Of a stretch of 64,000 nt of DNA, positions 12,085 to 23,900 are shown in pieces. The notes beneath the pieces were generated by a model. It was not told the DNA's origin. It worked only from the letters and a program-made list of their open reading frames with translations, and made no database searches. The translations under genes and the position numbers were made by a program. Origin of the DNA: Hippophae tibetana. Its lineage: Eukaryota > Streptophyta > Magnoliopsida > Rosales > Elaeagnaceae. The stretch's first letter is position 1. Every line of letters starts with the position of its first letter. The stretch is from the NCBI GenBank assembly GCA_037013495.1, contig CM072804.1, positions 31,784,501 to 31,848,500 on the forward strand. Direction: 5' to 3'.

Positions 12085-13853
12085 AGAATATGGTAGGCAT
12101 TCCATCAATCTTTGTAATGTGATCTATAGGATAGTTTCAAAGATTTTAGCTGGAAGACTCAGACCATACTTAGACAAATTCATTTCTGCTTTTTACACAG
12201 CTTTTGTGTCAAATGGTTGGATTGTAGAGAACACAATCTTGGCACAAGATATACTACAAACAATGAAGAAGAAAAGAGAAAAGGGAGCCTTTATGGTGAT
12301 CAAAATTGATATAAATAAAACTTATAATAAGATTAAATGGAATTTAATTTTTCAAGTCATAAAGAGATTGGAATTTTCAAAAGACTTCTATTCTTTGATC
12401 AATAATTGTTTGACAAGATTCTCTTATTTTATATTACTCAATGGATCAAAATTTGATAAATTTTAACCCATTAAAAGGTTAAGACAAGTAGATCATTTAT
12501 CTCCATATCTTTTCATTATAGAAGCTGAAGTTCTATCAAGGATGATTGCAAAAGTTGATGAACATAATTTAATCCATGGAATTAAAGTTTCAAGAAAATC
12601 AATCCCAATTAGTATATTTTTCTATCTTATAAAGCTAATAAAGGAAACATACCATCTCATGAGGATAATTCAATAATATGGGTTCATATTTAGTTAATCA
12701 TCAAATTTGAACAAATTAGGTATTATCTTTTCTAAAAATTCTTCTAAAGATTTAAAAAGATAAATATCTATTAGGATTGGATTTAAAATAACCGAGGAAA
12801 AAAATTATTAGCTTAAAAATCCTTTGTTTAATCAAAAAAATAAGGTAAAATAATTTCAACCTATAATTAATAAGATAGCTCACCTAACAGAGGAATGGAG
12901 AGAAATTTTTTTTCTAGTACTGGTACAGCTACACTTATCAAATTAGTGATTCAAGCTATTCCTTTTTATACAATGAGTTCCTTTATGATCCCAATGCCCA
13001 TTTGTAAAAAATGAAACTCACTTGTAAAATTCTTTTGGTGGAAATACATAGGACAATTATTTAACTCTTAAAAAGTGACAAGATGTGTGCAAGCTTAACA
13101 ACTTGGAAGGTTTAGGTTTTAGGTCCTTTAAAGATTTGAATATTGAACTCCTCAATAAATTGGGTTGGAACTTGGCCATTGATTCAAATGAGTATCGGGT
13201 TCAAATTCTTAAAAGTAAGTATTACAATAGAAATAATTTTATAATAAACTCTTTCTAAATAAGGGGATTCCTTCGTTTGGAAAGGCATATGTCAAACTAT
13301 AACATTAATAATAAAAAAAAGGTCTATGTTTCAATTAATATTTGGGAAAGATCTTTGATTACCTTATATCTTGGGGTTCACTCTGATATACCTTTTTCTA
13401 TTTTCAACACAACTTTACCAAGTAGAGTTTGTGATTTAACTCTACACCAAGGTGGTTGGAATTGAGATTTGATTCAAATGATATTTACCACAAATGAAGT
13501 TTCAACTATTAGTAGACTTCAATGCCCTAACTCAATTTTTGTTGATAAATAGATTTGGATATCAAATAAGTCGGGTATTTTCTTAGTGAAATCAACATAT
13601 AATGCACATATTACATGTAGAGTTAGAGGAGATGTTGATCTTTTATGGAATATAATTTGGAAAGCTACAATCCATTAGATACATAAGATATTCATATGAA
13701 ATTTACTACAAATGCCTCGCCAATTAAAAATAAAATCAAAAGAGGTTTCACAAACTTGGAAGATAAATGTGAGCTATATATAAACACAATTCAAAAATAG
13801 TGGAACATTTAGTGCAACAATGCACTTTCTTTCACAAATTATAGTCCACATGG
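12085..13853 (+). pseudogene. Decayed LINE (L1-type) reverse transcriptase
   Basis: In shifting plus frames the DNA encodes recognisable pieces of a plant L1-type LINE ORF2. Near 12090 is INLCNVIYRIVSKILAGRL, followed by an open stretch to 12466 that covers the first RT motifs. The RQVDHLSPYLF block near 12485 corresponds to the GLRQGDPLSPYLF motif. TATLIKLVIQAIPFYTMSSF near 12930 and later EGLGFRSFKDLNIELLNKLG near 13105 belong to the RT-distal and zf-RVT regions. The FADD catalytic box is not recognisable, there are many stops and frameshifts, and the 5' end is missing. The 3' end is cut off by the Copia sequence at about 13853. Confidence 0.8.
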
Positions 13854-14578
13854 AACCATTGTTTAGTAGAATATCCAGATCAGATACCAACTGATCGAGC
13901 TCGCTATCAGAGATTGGTTGGGCGTTTGATTTACTTAGCTCATACTAGACCAGATGTTACATATGCAATAAGTGTGGTAAGTCAATTCATGCATAATCCA
14001 AGTGAGAACCATATGAATGCTGTTTTTAGAATTTTAAGATATTTGAAATCGGCTCTAAGAAAAGGAGTAATGTTCTCTAAACACAACAATTCTCTTGAAG
14101 TCAGTGTCTTCAAAGATGCAGATTGGGCAGGAAGTATTACAGATAGAAAGTCAACATCAGGATATTTCACCTTTGTGGGAGGAAATTTGGTTACATGGAA
14201 AAGTAAGAAGCAGAAAGTGGTGGCACGATCTAGTGTTGAGGCCGAGTATAGAGGTATGGCTCATGGGGTTTGTGAATTACTGTGGATAAGAACTTTGTTA
14301 TTGGATTTGGGTTTCGAACTCAAAAATACTATATAGATGTATTGTGACAATCGGGCAGCCATTGATATATCACAAAATCCAGTACAACATGATCGCACTA
14401 AGCATGTAGAGGTTGATCGTCACTTTATAAAAGAGAAGTTAGATGTCAAACTTATTAGTTTTCCTTTGTTCCCACAGAAGAGCAACTTGCAGATATGCTT
14501 ACCAAGGGAGTTTCCAAGAAGGCATTATACAATTCACTAAGCAAGTTGGGCATGATCGATATCTATGCGCCAACTTGA
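13854..14578 (+). pseudogene. 3' end of Copia pol (RT tail and RNase H), first Copia copy
   Basis: The frame opens in the RT C-terminal part (RLVGRLIYLAHTRPDV) and runs into RNase H with DADWAGSITDRKSTSGYF, VARSSVEAEYRG and, after a TAG at 14334, MYCDNRAAIDISQNP and KHVEVDRHFIKEKL. A frameshift near 14465 precedes EEQLADMLTKGVSKKA, and the protein ends at a TGA (14576-14578). This is the normal end of a Ty1/Copia polyprotein. Everything upstream of the RT tail is missing at the junction with the LINE relic. It is about 93 percent identical by eye to the second Copia copy at 30056-30441. Confidence 0.88.
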
Positions 14579-14585
14579 GGGGGAG
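14577..14585 (+). other. Polypurine tract of the Copia element
   Basis: GAGGGGGAG overlaps the end of the pol frame and directly precedes the LTR start TGTTA. This is the normal primer site for plus-strand synthesis. Confidence 0.75.
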
Positions 14586-14778
14586 TGTTAATAAATCATT
14601 AATGGTATATTAGTTGTATGTAACTAATATAATTTATCAGCTGTATATTAATTGTATGCAACTAATATACTTTTCCTAAAAGCACTTTTCCTAAAAAGCA
14701 TATTCTTATTTCCTGTATTTATACATGTATTAATATTCATTATAATAGCAATTGTAAATACATTCAGTATATTTAACT
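14586..14778 (+). repeat. Copia LTR shared by two truncated elements
   Basis: The 193-base LTR starts TGTTA after the polypurine tract and ends TAACT just before the primer-binding site, so the expected terminal TAACA has one change. It contains two copies of a TATTAGTTGTATG-like box and a TATTTATACATG promoter-like stretch. It serves as 3' LTR of the copy to its left and 5' LTR of the copy to its right. Confidence 0.75.
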
Positions 14779-14790
14779 TGGTATCAGAGC
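14779..14790 (+). other. Copia primer-binding site (tRNA-Met)
   Basis: TGGTATCAGAGC is the standard plant retrotransposon site complementary to the 3' end of initiator tRNA-Met. It directly follows the LTR. Confidence 0.9.
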
Positions 14791-14937
14791 GGGAAAGAAA
14801 AAAAAATTCTTACCAGTTTTTGAGCAGTAACGCCGCCTAGCGCCGCCGTCAGTGTTTTTTATGCAGTGATGTTAATCTTCTCGCACTGTTCAATTCGCGC
14901 CGCCATTGCAAATCTTTCCATCCGTTGTAGATCCGTC

Positions 14938-15114
14938 ATCCAGTCCGCACCGTCCAGTCCGCGTTGTCTAGTCTGCGACGTTCAGCCCTGCGCCGTCCAG
15001 CTCACGCACTAGCCCTGCGCCATCCAGCTCGTGCACCACCCTTGTGCCGTCTAGCTCGCACATCCCTGTGTTGTCCAGTTCACGCACCCCTACGCTATCC
15101 AGCTTCACCCCTAC
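14938..15114 (+). repeat. GC-rich minisatellite in the Copia leader
   Basis: Between primer site and gag is a run of degenerate units of about 25-30 bases built on CCCTGCGCCGTCCAGCTC and CACGCAC. Six or more units can be counted. The composition is far more GC-rich than the surrounding DNA. It lies in the untranslated leader. Confidence 0.7.
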
Positions 15115-15332
15115 ATTTTTTGTGAGTCCGCACAGCTCCTGCACTGCTCTGTTCAGTTTTTAATTTTTTTAGTTTTTCAGTTTTTTAAGCTCAGCCCTAA
15201 TCCAAGCCCATCAACTCATCAACTCAAACATTCAGACAACCCACTTATCAGTCCAATCCACAGCCTAACCCGGCCCAAAAAAAATCCAAAATCTTTATTC
15301 CGCTTCACAATATATTTTTTATTATTATTTCA

Positions 15333-18300
15333 ATGGAAGATTCAAGACAACATCAAGTTTCCAAAATTCATGAAGTTCCAAATTTTGAAGTTTTTATTAA
15401 GAGTTCAGAAATTGGTTCTTTCGGGGGGTACTAAACTTAATGGTACAAATTTTCGAACATGAAAAAAAGTTATGTTTGTTTATCTTCGTGGGATGCATAA
15501 GATGGGACATGTATCTGGATCAATCAAGGCTCCTAGTCAAGATGATATAGAAGCCTATACTAGGTGGGAAGATGATGATGGTTTTGATATGTTAATTCTA
15601 TTTAGAGCCATCACTGATGATATATTACAAATGGTGGAGGAATGTGAAACTGTTGAGGCCATATGGAATACCTTAAGTGATCTTTATACAAATGAGTATG
15701 ACTTTATTCAAGTTCATGAACTCATGTGCAAAGTTGCTGGCATGTAGCAAAATGGGCAACCAATATCTTTTTTTTTACCAAGATGAAAAATGTATGGGTT
15801 GAAATTGACCAGAAACGCTCATGCAAAATTAAAAATCCAGAAGACCTTTTGTGGTACAAGAAGGAGAAAGAGCTTGAATGAGCACATTTCCTCTAGCAGC
15901 AAAATTCAATTCCACTTCATCAACAGGGACCTCCACCAGGTTTTACCAATCACTCTCGTTCTCACTGCTCTTATTGCAATGAACAGGAGAATCTTCATGA
16001 GAATTGTTGGAAACTGTATCCACACTTGAAACCAAAAGCATACTACTATGGAGCAAAAAGACAACATCATTGTTCTAAAGCAAAAGCAGCTGTAGTGCAA
16101 ATTGTCCAAGAACCAGACTACTATGGACAGAATCATCCTATGGAATATGGAGGTATCCTTACAGCTTCAATAGCTGGTCGTGGTAAGATTGGTACGACCT
16201 TAAATGTTTCTCACTCTGTTGGGTCTAATACTTGGATTATTGATTCTGGTGCATCTGATCATATGACTTATGATAAATCTTATTTTAATGAGTTATCTTC
16301 CTCACCAGTGTTTTATGTTACGAATGCTAATGGTGAGGCCTTTCCTGTCTTAGGAAAGGGGTTAGTTCATATCACTCCATCTTTACAGCTCCATAATGTT
16401 TTATATGTACCTGACTTATCTTATCACTTAATATCTGTCCCACAGTTGAATATTGAGTTTAAATGTTCTGTAACCTTTTATCCTATGTATGTGATTTTTC
16501 AGGATCTTCTTACCAGGGAAATAATTGGTCGATGGTATCTGAGGGGAAGATTGTTCCGTTTGGATCAGAACTACACAAGGGAGAAACCAGGAGCACGTAC
16601 ACGCACTGCATTGACCTCTAGTTCTGATAAGCTAAGTGAAATTTGGTTGTGGCATCGCTCCTTAGGGAATCCGTCTTTTAGTCTTATGAAAAAATCTATG
16701 CCCACTTTATTTATTGGTGTTAGTGAGACTGTTCTACATTGTGAGACTTGTGTTTTGACCAATAGCCATCGTATTACTTATTCTCCTAGTATTTCTAATA
16801 AAAGTACTATTCCTTTTGAATTAATTCATTCTGATGTTTGGGGACCATCTAAAGAGCCCACTATATCGGGTATGAGATATTTTGTTTCGTTTATCGATGA
16901 TTGTACAACGTTATCATGGATTTCTCTTCTTAGAACAAAATATGAAGTTTTTTCAATTTTTCAAACTTTTCATACCTTCATTCAAACACAATACAATGGC
17001 ATCATTCGGATCTTTCGTTCTGACAATAGAGGGAATATGTTAATCATGTTTTTCAAAACTTTTTCAAAACACATGGGATTATTCACCAAACTACTTGTCC
17101 ACAAACACCGGAACGAAATGGAGTGTCTGAAAGAAAAAATCGTCATTTACTTGATATGGCTCGTGCACTCTTATTTAGTGTTTATATGCCAAAATATCTT
17201 TGGGGTGATGATGTACAGGCTTCTGCCCATCTCATCAATCATCTCATATCTAGTGTCCTTAACGGAAAAATCCCATTCCATATTCTTGCATCTTACGTCT
17301 CCTTATAATCCTTCCATAATCTTCCTACCTGTGTATTTGGTTGTGTTGCTTTTGTGCACGTTCCTAAAAATCAACGGTCTAAATTAGATGCCCGGGCAAT
17401 TAAATGTGTGTTTGTTGGTTATTGAAGTTATCAAAAAGGGTACAAGTGCTTCCATCCACCGACCAGAAAGTATTATGTCACTATGGATGTTACCTTCTTT
17501 GAGGACATGAGTTATTTTTCCTCACCTGATACTGCTCGTCAAGGGGAGAATACATATTTCGAAGAACTTTATCATGGTGAGGGGGAGGCATTAGGAGAAT
17601 CACTAACTGATGTTTCAATGAGACCAGATGAGACTTCTAATCCATTAAATCCAGTCATTGAAGAAGCCGATGCTCCAAGTATTCAAGCACCAAATTCACT
17701 TACAACAAATGAAGTTGAAGACACAATTGTACCCTCAGGCTTACTCCTACCCCTGATCAACAACTCCCTAGTACTGAAGGTCACTCATATGAGGTATGTA
17801 CACCCACTGATACTAATAGCATTGAGTCTAATGTTGGACAGTATGTGTTACCAAATAAGTCTACTCGAGGTCAACCAGCCATAAGGTATGAACCAAATAT
17901 TCATGCAAAATCAAAATACCTAGTAGCCAATTACATGTCCACTAAAAGATTATCTAAGTCATATAAATCATTTGTGAATCAAATATCTGGTGTATCAGTA
18001 CCTAACAAAGTGCAGGATGCATTGGGAGATCCAATATGGAGAAAGGCAATGGCTAAAGAGATGGATGCGTTAAAGAAGAACGATACTTGGCAACTTGTGC
18101 CACCACCACAAGGAAAAAAGGCAGTTGGTTGTCGATGGGTGTTTACTGTAAAACATAATGGTGATGGATCCATAAATTGATATAAAGCTTGTCTTGTAGC
18201 AAAAGGGTTTACTCAAACGTATGATGTAGACTACGATGAGACTTGTGCTCCTATTGCCAAAATGAACACTATTCGGGTTTTGCTCTCACTTGCCGCTAAC

Positions 18301-18566
18301 CTAAACTGGCCACTTCGGCAGTTTGGTGTCAAAAATTCGTTTCTTCGTAGGGAATTAGCCGATGAGGTGTACATGAGTCTTCCACCTAGGTATGTAGTTA
18401 ATTCTTCTAGTAATTTTGTATGCAAATTGAGGAAGTTTTTGTATGGTCTCAAGCAATCCCCTTAAGCCTGGTTTGGAAGGTTTTCACAGTTCATGCAAAA
18501 GGTTGGTTACAGATAGAGTAATTCAGACCACACTCTATTTCTCAAACATCAACGAGGGAAGGTAAC
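15333..18566 (+). pseudogene. Copia gag-pol, 5' part, interrupted by the Gypsy insertion
   Basis: A Ty1/Copia polyprotein relic in several frames. Gag starts at ATG 15333, with KLNGTNF after an early stop and open sequence at 15472-15747. A zinc-knuckle-like CSYCNEQENLHENC near 15966 lacks the canonical spacing. Protease has WIIDSGASDHMTYD (catalytic Asp at 16242). The integrase zinc region LWHRSLGNPSF...CETC lies at 16650-16760, with the core FELIHSDVWGP near 16818. Frameshifts occur near 17030-17120 and 17290. RT follows with WRKAMAKEMDALKKNDTW and GCRWVFTVKHNGDGSIN, a TGA at 18178 and a TAA at 18463. The frame stops inside RT where the Gypsy element begins, and resumes at 29823. Confidence 0.88.
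18562..18566 (+). repeat. Target-site duplication, left copy
   Basis: GTAAC directly before the Gypsy 5' LTR is repeated directly after the 3' LTR. Five bases is the usual duplication for LTR retrotransposons. Confidence 0.9.
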
Positions 18567-19354
18567 TGATAACTGTATTTTATACAGTTATTTTCATCAA
18601 TTTTAGTAATGATAATTGCTATGTTCTATTAATGTTTAGTTAATTGTTGTTAAATAAAGTAATATTTTACTTTTATGTGCTAAAAATACATTTTTAATAA
18701 AATTAAATAATTTGTATCGAAAATGTACTTAATTTCATATTTCTGTCCACAAATATAATTTATGATAATATAGTTTCTTAATTACAATTTATAAAAATCG
18801 AAAATATAATTTAAATTAAATTTGGGCTTAATTATAATTATTAAAAGTTTAAAAATTTAATTTAAAATTAGCAAAGGGCTTAACTGTAATTTAAGAAAGT
18901 GCAAAATGTAATTGGGATTAAATTTGTGAGTCAAAGTATAATTAATAAAAGTTTGAATTTTCTGCGCAGGAAAAGAATCGCACTCGTACAAATCACGACG
19001 TTCATCACGCACCGTTCGATCATCAATTCAACGGTCCAGATTTGGCGAGTACAACCAGACGAGGCAAAATCGCGTGTAGAATCTACGCGCGGCTCGGCGT
19101 GCCAGTGGGTCCCATGTGTCGCGCAGGCCGGCGTCAGAGTGGGCCCCACATGTCGGCTGCGCAGATTCCCCCGAGGCCATCGCTGACCGTTGGATCTCTT
19201 GAACGGTCCAGATTGAATCGCGTCCATCCCAGCTGTCGCGCACCGAGCCGCCCGCGTAAAAATCCTATGCGACGCGTTCTTCATGCGTCCGGCTTACCGC
19301 CCAATGAAAAGCTGCCACATGGCACTACAGTTCTCTCAACGAATCACATGGTGA

Positions 19355-19362
19355 CACGTGGC
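19355..19362. promoter_or_regulatory. G-box in the LTR promoter region
   Basis: CACGTGGC lies about 90 bases upstream of the TATA-like stretch of the LTR. The same motif is at 28494-28501 in the 3' LTR. G-boxes are targets of light- and ABA-responsive factors, and stress-responsive LTRs are well known. A role here is inferred. Confidence 0.45.
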
Positions 19363-19612
19363 ATGCGGAAAAAGAAAACAAATTCAAAAAATTTGCAGAG
19401 TGTATTTTCGCGTGCTACTCCCATAGAATATTGTTCCCCACTGATGATAAAATATAAAAAAAAAATAAAAAAAACAAAGAAAAATAAAAAAGGGGATATA
19501 TGTTTTTGGGGGATACGCGTGGAGACTGATTGGCTTTTTCTTTTGTTCAGTTCATTTTTTTTCCGTTGTAGCATTTTTTTCTTTTCTTCTTTTTTCTCTC
19601 GAAATTTTGGGA

Positions 19613-19844
19613 GAAAACTAGCAGTTCTTGCAAGTTTTTCTTCCTTGTAACATTTTAATTTCTTTTTTTTCTTGTTTGCGTGTTACACAAAACACGCAGA
19701 GTATTGATTTAACATTTTATGTTGTATTAGAAAACTAGCAGTTCTTGCAAGTTTTTCTTCCTTGTAACATTTTAATTTCTTTTTTTTTGTTTGCGTGTTA
19801 CACAAAACACGCAGAGTATTGATTTAACATTTTATGTTGTATTT
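19613..19844 (+). repeat. 117-base tandem duplication in the LTR
   Basis: Two head-to-tail units start at 19613 and 19730. Each begins GAAAACTAGCAGTTCTTGC and ends near TTATGTTGTATT. Each unit carries the perfect stem GCGTGTT-acacaa-AACACGC (first at 19678-19697). The same duplication is at 28752-28981 in the 3' LTR, so it predates this insertion. Confidence 0.9.
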
Positions 19845-20685
19845 TCTTAGGGAAATTACAGAGAAAGAAGACAACAAAGAAGAAGAAAAGGAATGAAATT
19901 TATTTTTCATTGAGGAATCGTGAAAGAGTTTTTTTTCTTATCCATTTTCTTTTAATTTTCTTTCTCTGCAATGTTTTATTTTTGTTGTGTTGTAATTTTA
20001 AATTCTGCGATGAACTAATACATTTGTTCTAGGATTGCAGTGTAGCGTAAATTATGAAATTTGAATTAAATATTTTTGAATGATTTAAGGGACTGTTTTA
20101 AGTTGTTTATTGTATCTGTGTTTAATGCTTTTAATTATCGGAAGATTAATTAACTGATATGTGACATTTAAATAAACTTGAAAAAGGTATTTTTGTGTGC
20201 TGCTCGTGATGAAATAACGTATATACATAAGAGATAGAAATATACTTTTATTGTATGCGTAACTGTTAGAGAACTCAGAACTTAATAAATCTGGTTGAAT
20301 TTAATTCGCATAGGAATATAGTGAATCATTTTAACTAGATGTTTCTGTATGGAGCTCGGGAGAGATATATGGATAAATTAGGAGTTCTTGGTTAACAACT
20401 TAAAACACGATAACATAAATCAAGATAAAATATAATGATTCAAGTGGATTAATTGGGTGAAACTGCAATCCTAGAATTTTCTTGCAATCTGTTATAAAAG
20501 TGAGTTAGTCAAACTGCATCAAATTATCGACTGTTTGGATAGAATTAGGTTGAAATACTTTTAATAATTAACAAATACTAGTAACAAATCTCTGTGGAAA
20601 CGATATTTTACTTATCATATTATTACTTGTGACTGTGTATACTTGCACGTTTTTTTTGTGTGTTGCAAAACCAACAACAAGTTTT

Positions 20686-20702
20686 TGGCGCCGTTGTCGG
20701 GG
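20686..20702 (+). other. Gypsy primer-binding site (tRNA-Asp type)
   Basis: TGGCGCCGTTGTCGGGG lies six bases after the 5' LTR. It is complementary, with one mismatch, to the 3' end of plant tRNA-Asp including CCA, the primer typical of Athila elements. Confidence 0.85.
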
Positions 20703-20909
20703 ATTTGTTTTACTATTTTCATTGTTGATATTAATACCAATCAATTTGATTTTAATTCAAAAAAAAAAGAAAAAAAAAACAAAACAAAATATTATTTGTT
20801 TAATTGCTTGCTGTTACTTGCTCTGATTTGTGTGTTTATTTATTTATTTTTTTTTAAATTTAATATATATATTGTATTAGATTTAATTTTGGATAGAGTG
20901 GGACTTTGT

Positions 20910-23900
20910 ATGCGACGCATAAGAAATCTTGACTTAGTTCCATTGGATCTAGAAATTCATAGAACTATTTTGAACTTAAAGAAAAATAATAAACACGAAA
21001 CCTTAGAACAGCTAGCTATGGATAATGAAATTCCAGAAGTTGAAGAACCAAGATCCTTAAGAGATTATGCAGTGCCCATGGTTGGTGGCATCCATTCAAG
21101 CATAAGAAGACCTTCAATTCAAGCTAATAATTTTGAAATTAAGCCTGCCATAATTCATATGATTCAAACTTCTGTACAATTTGGTGGTTTACCCAATGAT
21201 GATCCAAACTCCCATATATCAAATTTTCTAGAGATTTGTGATACCTTTAGGCATAATGGAGTCACTGATGATGCTATTCGGTTGAGACTTTTTCCTTTTT
21301 CACTTAGGGATAAGGCAAAGAGTTGGTTGAATTCATTGCCATGCAGTTCTATCACTACTTGGGAAGATCTGACTCAAAAAATTTTAGCCAAATATTTTCC
21401 ACCGGCAAAGACTGCACGGATGAGGAATGAAATCACCACTTTTATGCAATTCGACTCAGAATCATTATATGAAGCTTGGGAGAGGTACAAGGAGCTACTT
21501 AGAAGATGTCCGCACCATGGATTACCGAAGTGGCTTCAAGTTCAAACATTTTATAATAGTTTGATGGGTCAAACTAGAAATATGATTGATGCTGCAGCAG
21601 GTGGTGCTCTTATGGGGAAATCAATTGATGAAGCCTACAACTTATTAGAGGAAATGGCTTCAAATAGTTATGAGTGGCCATCAGAGAGGATGATGCCTAA
21701 GAAAGCAGCTGGAATTCATGAGATTGATGCTATGACTGCTTTAACTGCACAAGTATCCGCTTTGGTGAAAAAGATGGATACTTTGGGAGTCCATTCTATT
21801 CAGAGTCCTTTTGTTGTATGTGAAATTTGCAATGGAAATCATGCTAGTGATAGATGTCCTCACAACTCTGAATCAGTCAATTTTGTTTCCAATTATAATA
21901 AGAATCCAAACAATCAAAACAATCCCTATTCCAACACATACAATCCAGGGTGGAAGAATCATCCTAATTTTTCTTGGAGTAATAATCAAGGTCAGTCATC
22001 TTCTATGAAGCCCACTCATCCCCCAGGTTTTCATAACCAAGTCCCACAACAAGAGAGAAAGCCTTCATTGGAAGATATGTTTGCTCAATATATGGCTAAG
22101 AATGAGACTATTCTCCAAAATCAGGCAACATCTATTAGAAATCTCGAAGTTCAATTGGGGCAACTGGCTACTGCTGTCAACAATCGCCCTCAAGGATCTT
22201 TACCTAGTGATACGGAAATCAATCCAAAAAGGGAGGGAAAAGAGCATTGCAAAGCAGTTACACTGAGGAGTGGAAAAGAGTTAGAAGAAATGCAAAAGCC
22301 CATTTCTCCACCGACTCTTATTGTTGAGGGTGTTGACCCAGAAAAACAAGAAAAAGATGATAATAGGGTTGAAGAGAATGAATTAACAAAAAATCCTATA
22401 ATAAAACCAGTGTTAGATAATCTCAAGCTTTGTAATCCACCAATTCCATTTCCTCAGCGCTTCCATAAGCAAAAGATTGATAAACAGTTCTCCAAGTTTC
22501 TTGAAGTATTTAAGAAACTTCATATTAACATCCCTTTTGCTGATGCATTGGAGCAAATGCCTAGTTATGTTAAATTTATGAAAGACATTTTGTCTAAGAA
22601 GAGAAGATTAGGTGATTTTGAGACTGTTGCTCTCACAGAGGAGTGTAGTGCCATCCTTCAAAAGAAGCTACCACCTAAACTTAAAGATCCAGGAAGTTTC
22701 ACCATTCCTTGTACTATTGGTGAGAAATTTTTTGGTAGAGCTTTGTGCGATTTGGGTGCAAGCATTAATTTGATGCCACTTTCCATCTACCAGAGACTTG
22801 GATTAGGAGAAGCACAACCGACCACTGTAACTCTTCAACTTGCAGATAGGTCTTTGAAACACCCAAGAGGCATTATAGAGGATGTGCTTGTCAAGGTTGA
22901 CAAGTTTATCTTTCCTGCGGATTTCATAATTCTCGACATGGAGGAAGATAAAGAGATTCCTATCATTCTAGGGAGACCATTTTTAGCAACTGGTAGGACT
23001 TTGAGTGATGTTCAAAAAGGAGAGCTTACCATGAGAGTCCAAGACCAAGAGGTAACTTTCAACGTCTTTAAAGCTATGAAATTTCCAAGAGAATCCGATG
23101 ATTGCCTTAGAGTTGACACGGTGAATGCGTTAGTTGAAAGCAATTTCAGGGAAAACTTGAGCACTGATGCTTTGGAACTTGCACTTGTGAATGACAATAT
23201 TACTGATAACTTTGATTCTCTTGAATATCTCAAGTTACTTAAGGCATCTCCACAAATCTTTAGTCCTCAAATTGAAGAAGATGCATCACAAGTTGTAACA
23301 CCATCTGAGTTCACCTATATGAAGCCATGTATGGAACAGAAACCATTATTAGAGCTTAAGCCACTGCCTACCCATCTAAGGTATGCTTATTTGGGTGAAA
23401 TGACTACAATGCCTGTAATTATTTCAGCATCTCTAGATGACGATCAAGAGAAGAAGCTGTTAAGAGTGTTGAGAAATTACAAGCTAGCATTAGGTTGGTC
23501 TATAGCTGACATAAAAGGAATTAGCCCTTCACTATGCATGCACAAGATCTTGTTTGAGGAAGATATCAAGCCGACTATTGAGCACCAACGTCGTTTGAAT
23601 CCGATCATGAAGGAGGTAGTAAAAAACGAAATCATTAAGTGGTTAGACGCAGGTATAATCTACCCTATTTCAGATAGCTCTTGGGTTAGCCCAATTCATT
23701 GTGTTCCTAAGAAAGGAGGAATTACAGTAGAGACCAATAGCAATAATGAGCTGATTCCCACAAGGAAAGTGACAGGTTGGCGGGTATGCATGGATTATCG
23801 GAAGCTCAACAAGGCTACTCGAAAGGATCATTTTCCCCTTCCATTTATTGACCAAATGCTAGACAGATTGGCAGGACATTCTTTCTATTGTTTCTTGGAT

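Larger units (their letters stand above)
18567..20679 (+). repeat. 5' LTR of the Gypsy element
   Basis: A 2113-base LTR. The first 400 bases are AT-rich. A GC-rich U3 block at about 18960-19380 holds two copies of an ACCGTT...AACGGTCCAGATT motif and a G-box at 19355. A TATA-like AAAATATAAAAA at about 19449 is the likely core promoter. A 117-base tandem duplication (19613-19844) follows, and the LTR ends with GCAAAACCAACAACA. Long open frames in the GC-rich block are not genes: they are repeated unchanged in the 3' LTR and match no domain I know. Confidence 0.95.

Noticed and set aside
18931-19650. Frames of 71-202 codons in the GC-rich LTR block (also at 28070-28606)
   Set aside because: Overlapping frames on both strands in an LTR with no known domain; high GC content reduces stops by chance.
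20643-20909. Upstream extension of the gag-pol frame into the LTR
   Set aside because: No ATG before 20910; the extension crosses the primer-binding site and poly-A DNA and has no Gag similarity.
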